DNA of 64,000 bases from Alphaproteobacteria bacterium (GTDB taxonomy: Bacteria; Pseudomonadota; Alphaproteobacteria; Rhizobiales; Rhizobiaceae). The translations under genes and the position numbers were made by a program. The notes beneath the pieces are model-generated. The model did not search any database. It was not told the origin of the DNA and saw only the letters and a program-made list of their open reading frames with translations. The stretch is from NCBI GenBank assembly GCA_024742485.1, contig JANSYK010000001.1, forward strand, positions 496,001-560,000, read 5' to 3'. Every line of letters begins with the position of its first letter. Within the stretch, counting starts at the first letter, position 1. Positions 9,882 to 18,718 of this stretch are shown here, piece by piece.

Positions 9882-10556
9882 CTAAAATTCGAACTCTTCG
9901 GTTTTTGCAAATCCAGGCAATGGTTTAACTGAAGTGTTGAAGCCATGACGAGGTGACGTATATCCGCCCTCACGCACATAGAGGTTGGCGCGCGACGCAT
10001 TGCCATGTCCTTCCACAACGACAAGCCGGCCCCCGTCGCGCAGCTGCTCAAACAGTCCCTTGGGCAGCGTTTCGACGGCGCCGCCCACAAAAATCACATC
10101 ATAGGGCGCTTCCGGCGGATATCCGCTGGCCAAATCGCCGGTCACCACGGCGACATTGTCATAGCCAAGCTCTGACAGCGTGGATGCCGCCTGTTCCGCC
10201 AGCTCTTCGTCGCATTCCAGCGCCACGACGGAATCGGCCAGCAAGGACAGCAGCGCCGATGTGTATCCAGTGCCGCAACCGATCTCGAGAACCACATTGT
10301 CCTTTCCAACATCCGCCAATTGCAGAAGCTTGGCCAGTGGTGACGGTTCCATCAGGAAACGCTGTGGGTTGGTTCCGTTCCGCGGAGTGATCGCGATATC
10401 GTCGTCAATATAGGCAAGGGTCCGAAAGCTCGATGGCACGAAATCTTCCCTTGCGACCGCCTGGAAGGCGTCCAGAACCGCATGTGACGTCACATCCGTC
10501 GTGCGGATCTGATTGTCCACCATCCTGGTGCGTGCCAACTCAAAATCGATGCCCAT
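9882..10556 (-). CDS. pcm: Protein-L-isoaspartate O-methyltransferase family protein
   Basis: 224-aa SAM-dependent methyltransferase of the PCMT family, which repairs isoaspartyl damage in aged proteins. The start ARTRMVDNQIRTTDVTSHAV, the substrate-loop region RFLMEPSPLAKLLQLA and the SAM motif VLEIGCGTGYTSALLS are clear. Start ATG 10556 (MGIDFELART) follows GGAG with 8-nt spacing; an ATG six codons upstream is less well placed. In alphaproteobacteria this paralogue commonly precedes tolC, as here, and may have diverged from true Pcm, so the exact substrate is uncertain. Confidence 0.85.
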   Translation of the reverse strand: MGIDFELARTRMVDNQIRTTDVTSHAVLDAFQAVAREDFVPSSFRTLAYIDDDIAITPRNGTNPQRFLMEPSPLAKLLQLADVGKDNVVLEIGCGTGYTSALLSLLADSVVALECDEELAEQAASTLSELGYDNVAVVTGDLASGYPPEAPYDVIFVGGAVETLPKGLFEQLRDGGRLVVVEGHGNASRANLYVREGGYTSPRHGFNTSVKPLPGFAKTEEFEF

Positions 10557-10697
10557 GCAACCACTCCATTCCAATGGTTAGCGTCTTACTGCGGCGATGC
10601 CTCTTGTTCAAGCAATCGATGCACGGGAAAGGAAGATTTTGCACCGCGAAATGCAACAGAGCGCGGCTCGGGCAGGCAATGATCATGTGCTGGATTT

Positions 10698-10771
10698 TGG
10701 AGGCCTCGCCCGGAATCGAACCGGGATAGAAGGATTTGCAGTCCTCTGCGTAACCATTCCGCCACGAGGCC
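10698..10771 (-). tRNA. tRNA-Cys (GCA)
   Basis: Cloverleaf read on the minus strand. The acceptor GGCCTCG pairs perfectly with CGAGGCC, followed by discriminator U73 (the Cys identity base) and an encoded CCA (10700-10698). The anticodon loop CTGCAAA gives anticodon GCA. T-arm CCCGG-TTCGATT-CCGGG. The mature tRNA body is 10701-10771 (71 nt). A candidate promoter (TTGCCA-16 bp-TTAAGT on the minus strand, 10829-10802) lies about 30 bp upstream. Confidence 0.95.
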
Positions 10772-10868
10772 CCGAAACTGCCATCGGCGGCAGCCGCACG
10801 CACTTAAGATGAAATATGGGGATTGGCAAGGGCAAGCTTGGAAAAAGGTCCGATTTGCACCGGGCCTG

Positions 10869-11168
10869 TCAACGCGGCGCGTTTTTGCCGTTTCGGTTGT
10901 TATTTTTGCGTCGCCCGGCCCAAATGATCAATCTGCGTCGCCAGCGCCGTATCATCGGTATGTCATTGGACAGGATCAGCAAGCCAACCGGAATCATCCA
11001 GAACCCGACAATGGGAAGAAATCCGACGATACCACCAAGAATGAAGGCAACACCCAACAGGGTCCTCCAAAGACGGTTTTTCGGCAGTTGAAAGTGCCAC
11101 TTGCCGATCCGAAGCACTTGCCCGGGACGCGGCACGGCCGCCTCGTCATCCCTGTCGATCTCGGCCAT
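10869..11168 (-). CDS. Small two-helix membrane protein (PGPGW-like)
   Basis: 99-aa protein. It has a hydrophilic N-terminus, then RTLLGVAFILGGIVGFLPIV and FWMIPVGLLILSNDIPMIRR, which form two short membrane helices with a Pro between them. A strongly basic tail follows (RRWRRRLIIWAGRRKNNNR). The pattern resembles the PGPGW putative transmembrane family, of unknown function. TTG 11171 precedes ATG 11168 immediately, and I take the ATG. It sits between tRNA-Cys and tRNA-Asn. The family assignment is from memory of the pattern only. Confidence 0.7.
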   Translation of the reverse strand: MAEIDRDDEAAVPRPGQVLRIGKWHFQLPKNRLWRTLLGVAFILGGIVGFLPIVGFWMIPVGLLILSNDIPMIRRWRRRLIIWAGRRKNNNRNGKNAPR

Positions 11169-11281
11169 CAATCCGCCTTCCCAACTCCGACATGGCGTTT
11201 CTTACTACACCAAGCGGGCGGTTCCCATTTGGGAATTGCCAAACTTTGTTCAAGGCGCGGACATTTTTTTGATAAAATCGC

Positions 11282-11310
11282 TTGGCAACAGCGAAATTCT
11301 TTTGTTATAC
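11282..11310 (+). promoter_or_regulatory. Sigma-70-type promoter of tRNA-Asn
   Basis: TTGGCA at 11282-11287, a 17-bp spacer, then TTATAC at 11305-11310, placed 29 bp before the first base of tRNA-Asn. Hexamers, spacing and distance all fit a housekeeping tRNA promoter. Confidence 0.7.
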
Positions 11311-11339
11311 GCCCCTCCACACCATGCCACATGGATTGT

Positions 11340-11414
11340 TCCCCGGTAGCTCAGTGGTAGAGCAGTTGACTGTTAATCAATTGGTCGCTGGTTCGAATCC
11401 GGCCCGGGGAGCCA
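11340..11414 (+). tRNA. tRNA-Asn (GUU)
   Basis: Acceptor TCCCCGG pairs with CCGGGGA (11404-11410), with G73 at 11411 and encoded CCA at 11412-11414. The anticodon loop CTGTTAA gives anticodon GUU. The D-arm TAGCTCAGTGGTAGAGCA and T-arm CTGG-TTCGAAT-CCGG are standard. Confidence 0.96.
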
Positions 11415-11649
11415 CAATTTCCAAAAACCCAAATAGTTCAATGCGTTGATACAGTGCAACGACGCGATCTGACATTTATCTGACAATACTTGGCTGACGT
11501 GCCGCGATTTGGCGCATGGCGGCGTGGCGATCGTGTTGGTGAAACACGCATTTGATCCTTTTTTTCGGCGATTTACCGCAGGTGATTGCGATGGTGCAAT
11601 TGCGACATAATCCGTTGTTTCCAATTGGAATAATTAAAAACTATACTAT
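11415..11649. other. Intergenic region between tRNA-Asn and the imelysin promoter
   Basis: No gene is supported. It contains a direct repeat ATCTGACA at 11467-11474 and 11478-11485 (11-bp period), and a 6-bp hairpin CGTGTT/AACACG (11532-11548) followed 12 nt later by a T-run, possibly ending the tRNA transcript. The AT-rich stretch leading into the promoter at 11650 also lies here. Confidence 0.4.
11619..11630. promoter_or_regulatory. Perfect 12-bp palindrome, candidate operator
   Basis: TTCCAATTGGAA reads identically on both strands and ends 19 bp before the -35 of the imelysin-operon promoter. Position and symmetry suggest a regulator-binding site. Imelysin operons are often iron-responsive, but this sequence does not match the RirA or Irr consensus as I know them, so the regulator is unidentified. 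Confidence 0.4.
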
Positions 11650-11678
11650 TTGACGCAAGTTAAATTCGAGGCTAATAC
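11650..11678 (+). promoter_or_regulatory. Near-consensus sigma-70 promoter of the imelysin/di-haem operon
   Basis: TTGACG (11650-11655), exactly 17 bp, then TAATAC (11673-11678), about 90 bp before the GTG start of the imelysin gene. It is among the best promoter matches in the window. Confidence 0.7.
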
Positions 11679-11769
11679 AACTTGCGACAGATACGATCCA
11701 TTCCGATCAGGTACCCGTCGTGATCACGTCTGCCATCACACCACCCGTCCCTCGAAAACGGAGATCATC

Positions 11770-13053
11770 GTGATTCCAGGACCTCGATCCGCACTTACAC
11801 CCATCTGCGCAGCATTTGCCTTGTCGATCGGCGCGACGTTGCCGGCCGTCGCTCAAACCGACGCGGCCGCAGTTGTCACCAACTATGCCGATATTGCCGA
11901 GGCCAAGTACGAGGATTCCTTTCTCGCGGCGCAGGCATTGGGCGTGGCGGTGGCCGCATTTCTCGCGACCCCAACCGAGCAGACCCACAATGACGCCAAG
12001 GCGGCCTGGCTGGCGGCACGTATCCCCTATCAGCAATCGGAAGTCTACCGGTTCGGCAATCCGATCGTTGACGCGTGGGAAGGACGGGTCAATGCATGGC
12101 CACTCGATGAGGGACTGATCGACTATGTCGATGTCACCTATGGTTCGGAAAGTGACGAAAACAGCCTTTATACGGCCAATGTCATCGCCAACCCGTCCAT
12201 CGAAATCGACGGAAAGCCCGTGGATGCATCATCCATTTCGCCGGAGTTTCTGGCGACGTCGCTACACGAAGCAGGCGCCATCGAAGCCAATGTCGCAACC
12301 GGCTACCACGCCATCGAGTTCCTTCTTTGGGGTCAGGATCTCAATGGAACCGGTCCGGGAGCCGGTGCGCGGGCCCACACTGATTTTTCGCTCGACGCCT
12401 GCACCAATGGCAACTGCGATCGACGCAGAGACTATCTGGATGCCGCAACTCGATTGCTGATCGCTGATCTGGCTGAAATGGCTGGAAACTGGCGGTCTGC
12501 AGGACCCGCCAGAACGACTCTCATGTCAGACCCGCAATCATCCCTGTCAGCAATCCTCATCGGGATGGGTTCACTCTCCTATGGCGAACTGGCCGGTGAA
12601 CGCATGAAGCTCGGCCTGCTGCTCAACGACCCGGAGGAGGAACATGATTGTTTTTCCGATAACACCCACAATTCTCACCTCTACGATGCGCTGGGCATTC
12701 AAAACGTCTACCTGGGAACCTACCAGCGCCTTGATGGATCGGTGATTGATGGTCCTTCCGTATCGGATCTCGTCACCGAGCGCGATGAAGCGTTGGACTC
12801 GGAACTCAAATCCAAACTGTTGGCAACCATGGACACCATGCGGGATATGGCAAAACATGCGGAAACCGTTGAGGCTTACGACCAGATGATCGGCGAAGGC
12901 AATACCCGGGGCAATGCAGTGGTTCAGGCTGCGATCGATGCTCTGATCGATCAGACCAGATCGATCGAGCGAGCAATTGCAACACTGCAATTGGGAACTG
13001 GCGAACTTGAGGGCTCTGACAGTCTCGATAATCCGCAAGCGGTCTTCGAATGA
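11770..13053 (+). CDS. Imelysin-family (peptidase M75-like) periplasmic protein
   Basis: 427-aa exported protein of the imelysin/IrpA family, associated with iron acquisition; protease activity is doubtful. The signal peptide PRSALTPICAAFALSIGATL...AVAQ is followed by the conserved GxHxxE site as GYHAIEFLLWG (His180, Glu183) and a helical repeat in the second half. The open frame continues 40 codons upstream, but GTG 11770 has GGAG at 11760-11763 with 6-nt spacing and gives a normal signal peptide. It is followed 64 nt later by the di-haem protein gene, forming the first two genes of a module that usually also carries a second imelysin and a DUF1513 protein, neither of which follows here. Confidence 0.88.
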   Translation: MIPGPRSALTPICAAFALSIGATLPAVAQTDAAAVVTNYADIAEAKYEDSFLAAQALGVAVAAFLATPTEQTHNDAKAAWLAARIPYQQSEVYRFGNPIVDAWEGRVNAWPLDEGLIDYVDVTYGSESDENSLYTANVIANPSIEIDGKPVDASSISPEFLATSLHEAGAIEANVATGYHAIEFLLWGQDLNGTGPGAGARAHTDFSLDACTNGNCDRRRDYLDAATRLLIADLAEMAGNWRSAGPARTTLMSDPQSSLSAILIGMGSLSYGELAGERMKLGLLLNDPEEEHDCFSDNTHNSHLYDALGIQNVYLGTYQRLDGSVIDGPSVSDLVTERDEALDSELKSKLLATMDTMRDMAKHAETVEAYDQMIGEGNTRGNAVVQAAIDALIDQTRSIERAIATLQLGTGELEGSDSLDNPQAVFE

Positions 13054-13117
13054 CGACCGGCGATCCAGGTCTGCCTGCGCCGATATCGACGCATGGATCT
13101 TCGATGGAGGCGAAACG

Positions 13118-14662
13118 GTGACAATGTTCGCGCGGGCAACGGTGGGTGCCGTTGCCCTTATGATGGTCACATCGACATTCGGTGTTGTCGGCTTGATCAG
13201 GGCCGAAGACGGCAATGGGAGCAGACCGCGCGCGGATCTGTCGGCAGCCGATGACCGGCGCGTTCGCAAGGTCACCGCCCCGGCAACCGATTTCAGTCGG
13301 CCGGAGCAATACGAAGCCAGCCAGGGCGGTGCCGGCACATCGCGACAGCTGATCAGTGCGAACGCCTTTTCCCATTCGGCAGCCAATATCGGGTTTGCCG
13401 ACGAAGAACGTTTCAAACTGGGCAATGCGCTGTTTCGCAAATTCTGGGTTTCATCACCCTCTTCGACACAGGCTTCCGACGGGCTGGGGCCGCTGTTCAA
13501 CGCCAGAGCCTGTCAAAGCTGCCATCTCAGGGACGGTCGCGGACATCCGCCAGAGGGATCATCGGATGCAACTTCGATGCTGATCCGCCTTGCACGCGCT
13601 CCACGCACGCAGACGGAACGGGCAGCGCTCGACGAACGTCAAATGCTCAATCTTCCCGATCCGGTGTATGGTGGGCAAATACAGGACAAGGCGGTCCCCG
13701 GCCTGCAATCCGAAGGTCAAATCGACATACGGTATCAGGAAATCCCCGTAGCGCTTCCGGGCGGCGGACAGGCCACATTGCGCCGCCCCACCTACACCAT
13801 CATCGAATTGGCCCATGGCCCGCTCGCCGCAGATACCACCCTGTCGCCCCGCATTGCACCACCAATGATCGGCCTGGGGCTGATCGAGGCCATTCACCCG
13901 GAGGACATCGCCGCAGAGGCAGATCCTGATGACCTCGATGGAGATGGAATCTCCGGACGCATCTCGCTGGTGCGCGACAGAAGCACCGGTGATCTGGTAC
14001 AGGGACGGTTCGGATGGAAGGCATCACAACCATCGCTGAGAGCGCAAAACGCCGCTGCGTTCAGTGGTGATATCGGCATATCGACGTCGGAATTCCCATC
14101 GCCGAACGGTGACTGCACCGCTGTCCAGATCGCATGCCTTGGCATGCCCACGGGTGTGCAGCAGCGCCTGGGCTCAGCAGAAGCACCCGACCCGGTGCTT
14201 GATCTCGTCACATTCTACACGGCCAATCTGGCGGTCCCCGAACGGCGTGATGTCGGAAACCCGGCGGTTCTGCGGGGAAAACAACTCTTCTACGAATCCG
14301 GCTGCACCGCCTGCCACACGCCAAAATTCGTAACGCGGCGCGATGCGGAACATCCCGAACACGCCTTCCAGCTGATCTGGCCCTATTCGGATTTTCTGCT
14401 CCACGATATGGGACCGGGCCTTGCTGATGGGCAAAAGGTCGGCGATGCCAGCGGCCGCGAATGGCGCACGCCGCCGCTTTGGGGTATCGGCCTCACTCAA
14501 ACCGTCAACGGACACACTTTTTTCCTGCATGACGGCCGGGCCCGCAATCTGTCCGAGGCGATACTCTGGCATGGCGGCGAAGCAAAGGCGGCCCGCGATC
14601 GGTTTCTGAAATTGCCTGAAACGGACAAATCGGCGTTGATCTCGTTCCTGAGCTCTCTTTGA
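13118..14662 (+). CDS. Di-haem c-type oxidoreductase (DUF1111 / 'thiol oxidoreductase' family)
   Basis: 514-aa periplasmic protein with an N-terminal hydrophobic signal (VGAVALMMVTSTFGVVGLI) and two haem c attachment sites, CQSCH at about residues 132-136 and CTACH at about 396-400. The arrangement resembles MauG/cytochrome-c-peroxidase folds. Family members sit beside imelysins and are proposed to act in redox steps of iron uptake; a true substrate is not established. GTG 13118 is chosen because GGAGG (13106-13110) is 7 nt upstream; ATG 13124 is the alternative. Part of the operon beginning at 11650. Confidence 0.85.
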   Translation: MTMFARATVGAVALMMVTSTFGVVGLIRAEDGNGSRPRADLSAADDRRVRKVTAPATDFSRPEQYEASQGGAGTSRQLISANAFSHSAANIGFADEERFKLGNALFRKFWVSSPSSTQASDGLGPLFNARACQSCHLRDGRGHPPEGSSDATSMLIRLARAPRTQTERAALDERQMLNLPDPVYGGQIQDKAVPGLQSEGQIDIRYQEIPVALPGGGQATLRRPTYTIIELAHGPLAADTTLSPRIAPPMIGLGLIEAIHPEDIAAEADPDDLDGDGISGRISLVRDRSTGDLVQGRFGWKASQPSLRAQNAAAFSGDIGISTSEFPSPNGDCTAVQIACLGMPTGVQQRLGSAEAPDPVLDLVTFYTANLAVPERRDVGNPAVLRGKQLFYESGCTACHTPKFVTRRDAEHPEHAFQLIWPYSDFLLHDMGPGLADGQKVGDASGREWRTPPLWGIGLTQTVNGHTFFLHDGRARNLSEAILWHGGEAKAARDRFLKLPETDKSALISFLSSL

Positions 14663-14813
14663 CGGGACCAACACGTGTCATCGGTCGATCGGGAAATGCA
14701 ACCCGGCCGCAAGACGTTGCAGCCTCGCACTGGTCAAATGCAGGTATCAGAGCTATCGACAAGCCGCGAGACGACGCCAGCGAGCGCGCTGTCCAAAGGC
14801 TGCGGGAAAAACG

Positions 14814-15278
14814 ATGATGAACATACGACCGACCGACGAGAACGATATCGCGGCTTTGAAAACCGTGCTGGACGCCACGGGGCTTTTTCCATCTGAAATG
14901 TTGCCCGATATGATCAGCGGGTTTCTGTCACCCGATGAGAGCGACGACATATGGCTGACCGGCACCGTGGATGGAAAACCCATCGCATTCATTTATGCGA
15001 TACCCGAACCATTGACGGACAGGACCTGGAACCTTCTGGCGATCGCCGTCATGCCAGAGAACCAGGGAAGTGGCATCGGTGGTGCCATGGTTGCTCATCT
15101 TGAATCGATGCTTCTGGCCAAACAGCAAAGACTCCTGTTGGTTGAAACATCCGGCGGATCTGGATTTGCACAGACGAGGGACTTTTATCGCAAATATGGC
15201 TTCTCTGAAGAAGGCCGTATTCGGGAGTTTTATGCTGCCGGAGACGATAAGATCGCATTTCGCAAGCCATTGACCTGA
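14814..15278 (+). CDS. GNAT-family N-acetyltransferase
   Basis: 154-aa single-domain acetyltransferase. The acetyl-CoA-binding motif A is recognisable as LLAIAVMPENQGSGIGGAMV, with a later RDFYRKYGFSEEGRIREFY motif B. It acetylates an amine of unknown identity. Two adjacent ATGs (14814, 14817) could both start. It is 150 nt after the di-haem gene and not clearly in that operon. Confidence 0.85.
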   Translation: MMNIRPTDENDIAALKTVLDATGLFPSEMLPDMISGFLSPDESDDIWLTGTVDGKPIAFIYAIPEPLTDRTWNLLAIAVMPENQGSGIGGAMVAHLESMLLAKQQRLLLVETSGGSGFAQTRDFYRKYGFSEEGRIREFYAAGDDKIAFRKPLT

Positions 15279-15422
15279 CCCTCTGCAAGCCAACCGAATC
15301 TCTGCGCTGTGACACCGCCTCTTGCACAACCCCCATGGACTATGAACAATGGGTGCAGCGGGCCTTGGAATCGTGGTCCGCGAACTCCGTGGATGGAGCA
15401 TTCCGTCTTCGGGCTGGGGCAG

Positions 15423-15451
15423 TTGACAGTCAGGCGCATCGTGGAGATAGG
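15423..15451 (+). promoter_or_regulatory. Candidate promoter of cfa
   Basis: TTGACA (15423-15428), 17-bp spacer, GATAGG (15446-15451), 20 bp before the ATG of the cyclopropane synthase gene, with GGGAGG just before the start. The -35 is perfect and the -10 is weak. Confidence 0.4.
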
Positions 15452-15471
15452 TACGGTGGCCGGGAGGTTTT

Positions 15472-16725
15472 ATGAGCGTTTCACAAAACAAGGACCTGCA
15501 GGAATCCACACAGGTCATGTCCGCAGGAGATTTTGCCGGTGCCCTCAAGGGATTGCCGCTGCGGGTACAATTCATCCTGCGCTTCCTGTCCAACATGAAA
15601 CACGGGGTGCTGAACCTGCGTTTGCCCGACGGACGCAGTTTTCGCATTGAGGGTGATGAGCCGGGTCCGGAAGCTGACCTCGTCCTGAAAAACTGGAAGC
15701 TGCTCTACAGCGCATTCAGGCGCGGCACCATCGGCGTGGCCGAAACCTATATGGACGGTGACTGGGAAAGCTCGGATATCCCGACCTTTCTGGAGCTCTT
15801 CATTGTCAATACCGATGTCGGCAACCATGTTGCCAGTGGTGCACGCGGCCTTGCCCATGTGATCGAGCGGATGCGTCATCTGTTCAGGTCCAACTCGAAG
15901 AAGCAGGCCAAGAAGAACATCTCGGCCCACTACGATCTCGGCAATGCGTTCTACGAGAAATGGCTCGACCCCAGCATGACCTATTCGTCCGCACTGTTTC
16001 AAACCGGCGCGAATGACCTCCAGGGCGGCCAGAAAGCCAAATACAAGGCACTCGCCGAATCCATTGGCATCACGCCCGACAGTCATGTTCTGGAGATCGG
16101 ATGCGGTTGGGGCGGATTTGCAGAATATGTGGCAGGCCAGATCGGCGCACGGGTCACCGGCCTGACCATCAGTCGCGAACAGCTCGAATACGCACAAAAC
16201 CGGATCCAGAAAGCAGGTCTTGCCGACAGGGTTGACCTCAGATTTCAGGACTATCGCGAGGAAAAGGGCGTTTACGACCACATCGCATCCATTGAGATGT
16301 TCGAAGCTGTCGGCGAGAAATACTGGACCGGTTATTTCTCCAAGCTCAATGAATGCCTCAAGCCAGGCGGACGTGCCGGACTTCAGATCATCACGATTCG
16401 CGAAGAGGCCTACGAGAATTACCGCCGCAATCCGGATTTCATTCAGCGCTACGTCTTCCCCGGAGGAATGTTGCCGACCTTCGAGATCCTTGAGGACCTG
16501 GCGCACAAGGCCAATCTGAAACTGGCCGATCATCGTGAATTTGCGCAGGATTACGCGCGAACCCTGTCGGAATGGTGCAACCGCTTCTGGGACGCGTGGC
16601 CGTCGATCAAACCTCTGGGTTTCGACGACCGTTTCAAGCGCCTGTGGGAGTTTTATCTGCATTATTGCGAAGCCGGATTCCGAGCCGAAAACGTCAATGT
16701 GCGGCAGATCATCTACGAGCGCTGA
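15472..16725 (+). CDS. cfa: Cyclopropane-fatty-acyl-phospholipid synthase family methyltransferase
   Basis: 417-aa SAM-dependent enzyme that adds a methylene bridge to unsaturated acyl chains of membrane phospholipids, a stress and stationary-phase membrane modification. The N-terminal lipid-binding domain (VLNLRLPDGRSFRIEGDEPG) precedes the catalytic domain. The latter contains KKNISAHYDLGNAFYEKWLD, the SAM motif VLEIGCGWGGFAEYVAGQIG and the SIEMFEAVGEKYW segment. A strong GGGAGG ribosome-binding site precedes the ATG. Monocistronic appearance. Confidence 0.93.
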   Translation: MSVSQNKDLQESTQVMSAGDFAGALKGLPLRVQFILRFLSNMKHGVLNLRLPDGRSFRIEGDEPGPEADLVLKNWKLLYSAFRRGTIGVAETYMDGDWESSDIPTFLELFIVNTDVGNHVASGARGLAHVIERMRHLFRSNSKKQAKKNISAHYDLGNAFYEKWLDPSMTYSSALFQTGANDLQGGQKAKYKALAESIGITPDSHVLEIGCGWGGFAEYVAGQIGARVTGLTISREQLEYAQNRIQKAGLADRVDLRFQDYREEKGVYDHIASIEMFEAVGEKYWTGYFSKLNECLKPGGRAGLQIITIREEAYENYRRNPDFIQRYVFPGGMLPTFEILEDLAHKANLKLADHREFAQDYARTLSEWCNRFWDAWPSIKPLGFDDRFKRLWEFYLHYCEAGFRAENVNVRQIIYER

Positions 16726-16903
16726 TACCGGCGGCAAGTCACCTACTGCCGTGGAAAACAATCTTTCACCTTGATTTGATCGCGGCGAACATCATTTCTG
16801 GCGTTGGGGTCAGGCGCCAGGGTATACGACGTGATCTCTGGGCCATATTGATAATCCCCAATGGGCAAAATACTGTGGCCCAAAACTCAATCGAGGCAAT
16901 CGT

Positions 16904-17941
16904 ATGACGGCATTTGAAAGCGTGCTTGACGCCATCGGCAACACGCCATTGATCAAACTCAAAAAGGCATCGGAGCTGACTGGCTGCACGATCCTCGGCA
17001 AAGCCGAATTTCTGAATCCGGGTCAGTCGGTCAAGGATCGGGCGGCATTGTCCATCATCAAGGACGCCGAGAAGAACGGATCGCTCCGCCCGGGCGGAAC
17101 CATTGTCGAGGGAACAGCCGGCAACACCGGGATTGGCCTGACAATGGTCGCCAATGCGCTGGGGTATCGCTCGGTGATCGTGATGCCCGAGACCCAGAGC
17201 CAGGAGAAGAAAGACGCGCTTCGCGTTCTGGGCGCTGAACTGGTCCAGGTTCCCGCCGCACCCTACAGGAATCCCAACAATTACGTGCGCCTGTCGGGTC
17301 GGCTGGCTGCGCAGATGGCCGCCAACGAGACAAACGGCGCCATCTGGGCCAATCAGTTCGACAATGTGGTGAACCGGCAGGCGCATGTGGACACAACCGC
17401 GCCGGAAATCTGGCGAGACACGAACGGTAAGGTCGACGGTTTCATATGCGCAGTTGGTTCCGGCGGCACGTTGGCCGGTGTCAGCCTCGGCCTGAAGGAG
17501 CGCAACAAGGACATCAAGATTGGTATTGCGGACCCCGGTGGTGCGGCGCTTTATGGATATTACGCCGAGGGCGAACTCAAGGCGGAAGGCTCATCGATCA
17601 CCGAAGGTATCGGGCAAGGACGCATCACAGCCAATCTGGAGGGCTTCACACCCGATTTTGCCTACCGCATCGCCGATGCCGACGCCTTTCCGCTAATCTA
17701 TGACCTGATCCTGGATCAGGGCCTCTGCCTCGGGGGTTCTTCTGCCATCAACATTGCCGGCGCCATCAAACTGGCCAAGGAGATGGGGCCCGGCCACACC
17801 ATCGTGACGATCTTGTGCGACTACGGAAACCGGTATCAGTCGAAACTCTTCAATCCCGAGTTCCTGCGATCAAAGGACCTTCCCGTTCCCGGCTGGATGG
17901 AGAAAATCACCGACATTTCCGTCCCGTTCGAGGAGGTTTGA
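16904..17941 (+). CDS. cysK: Cysteine synthase A
   Basis: 345-aa PLP-dependent O-acetylserine sulfhydrylase, the last step of cysteine synthesis. The PLP-lysine motif is NPGQSVKDRAA, with substrate-loop EGTAGNTGIG, and the phosphate-binding VGSGGTLAGVSLG follows; C-terminal CDYGNRYQSKLFNPEFL. The sequence is of the longer alphaproteobacterial type. An inverted repeat TGGGCCA/TGGCCCA spans 16839-16882 upstream, within the likely promoter zone. It starts a tight run with alaX (gap 3 nt) and sseA, giving a cysteine/sulfur operon. Confidence 0.94.
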   Translation: MTAFESVLDAIGNTPLIKLKKASELTGCTILGKAEFLNPGQSVKDRAALSIIKDAEKNGSLRPGGTIVEGTAGNTGIGLTMVANALGYRSVIVMPETQSQEKKDALRVLGAELVQVPAAPYRNPNNYVRLSGRLAAQMAANETNGAIWANQFDNVVNRQAHVDTTAPEIWRDTNGKVDGFICAVGSGGTLAGVSLGLKERNKDIKIGIADPGGAALYGYYAEGELKAEGSSITEGIGQGRITANLEGFTPDFAYRIADADAFPLIYDLILDQGLCLGGSSAINIAGAIKLAKEMGPGHTIVTILCDYGNRYQSKLFNPEFLRSKDLPVPGWMEKITDISVPFEEV

Positions 17942-17944
17942 ACG

Positions 17945-18679
17945 GTGTCAGAGACCAATGCGCTCTTTATTGACGACGCCTATCTGTCGACAGCCGAAGC
18001 AAGGGTCACCGCGATCAATGAACGCGGCGGTATTCTGCTCGATCAGACCTGCTTCTACGCGACATCAGGCGGACAGCCCGGGGATTCGGGTTTTCTCGAA
18101 CGTTCGGACGGCACCCGTGTCGAAATCGCTGCGACGATCAATGGGCAATCGAAATCGGAGATCATTCATGTTCCGGCGATGGATCAACCTGTCCCCGAAC
18201 TCGGTGAAGCACTGACGCTTCATATCGATTGGCCGCGGCGCCACAAATTGATGCGCATGCACACGGCTTGCCATCTGCTGACCGTCGCCTGTCCATTTCC
18301 AATCACCGGGGCGTCCGTCGGAGAAGAGGAAAGCCGCATTGATTTTGACATGAGCGAAACCGTCGACAAGGCCGAGATCAGCGAACAGTTGATGGAACTC
18401 GTTAAGGCCAATCATCCGGTCTTCACCAAGTGGATCGATCAGGCGGAACTCGATGCCAATCCCGGCCTTGTTAAATCGAAAAATGTCCGACCACCACACG
18501 GCAGTGGTCGCATCCGGTTGGTTTGCATCGGCGAGGACGCGGCCATCGACAGCCAACCCTGCGGGGGAACCCATGTGGGCGAAACCGCCGAAACCGGTCC
18601 GATCCATATCGGGAAGATCGAAAAGAAGGGGCGTGAAAACCGACGGTTTCGAATTCGGTTTGGCGACTTTCCAGTCTAA
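17945..18679 (+). CDS. alaX: Alanyl-tRNA editing protein AlaX-like
   Basis: 244-aa freestanding trans-editing factor that hydrolyses mischarged tRNA (Ser- or Gly-tRNA-Ala), homologous to the editing/SAD domain of AlaRS. Zn-ligand motifs are present: HTACH at about residues 106-110 and CGGTH at about 206-210. The N-terminal DQTCFYATSGGQPGDSG matches the family. GTG start 3 nt after cysK implies translational coupling. Pairing with cysK is notable because O-acetylserine and serine metabolism could raise the mischarging load; that link is inference. Confidence 0.88.
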   Translation: MSETNALFIDDAYLSTAEARVTAINERGGILLDQTCFYATSGGQPGDSGFLERSDGTRVEIAATINGQSKSEIIHVPAMDQPVPELGEALTLHIDWPRRHKLMRMHTACHLLTVACPFPITGASVGEEESRIDFDMSETVDKAEISEQLMELVKANHPVFTKWIDQAELDANPGLVKSKNVRPPHGSGRIRLVCIGEDAAIDSQPCGGTHVGETAETGPIHIGKIEKKGRENRRFRIRFGDFPV

Positions 18680-18718
18680 GCGAACCGTGTTGCAATCAGC
18701 CCAAGCGAGGAATCCTTC

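Noticed and set aside
11340-11414. tRNA-Asn as an integration site of a mobile element
   Set aside because: No integrase gene nearby and no repeat of the tRNA 3' end was noticed within the window.
15481-16761. 426-codon open frame antisense to cfa
   Set aside because: Shadow of the cyclopropane synthase reading frame; no family signature or ribosome-binding site.
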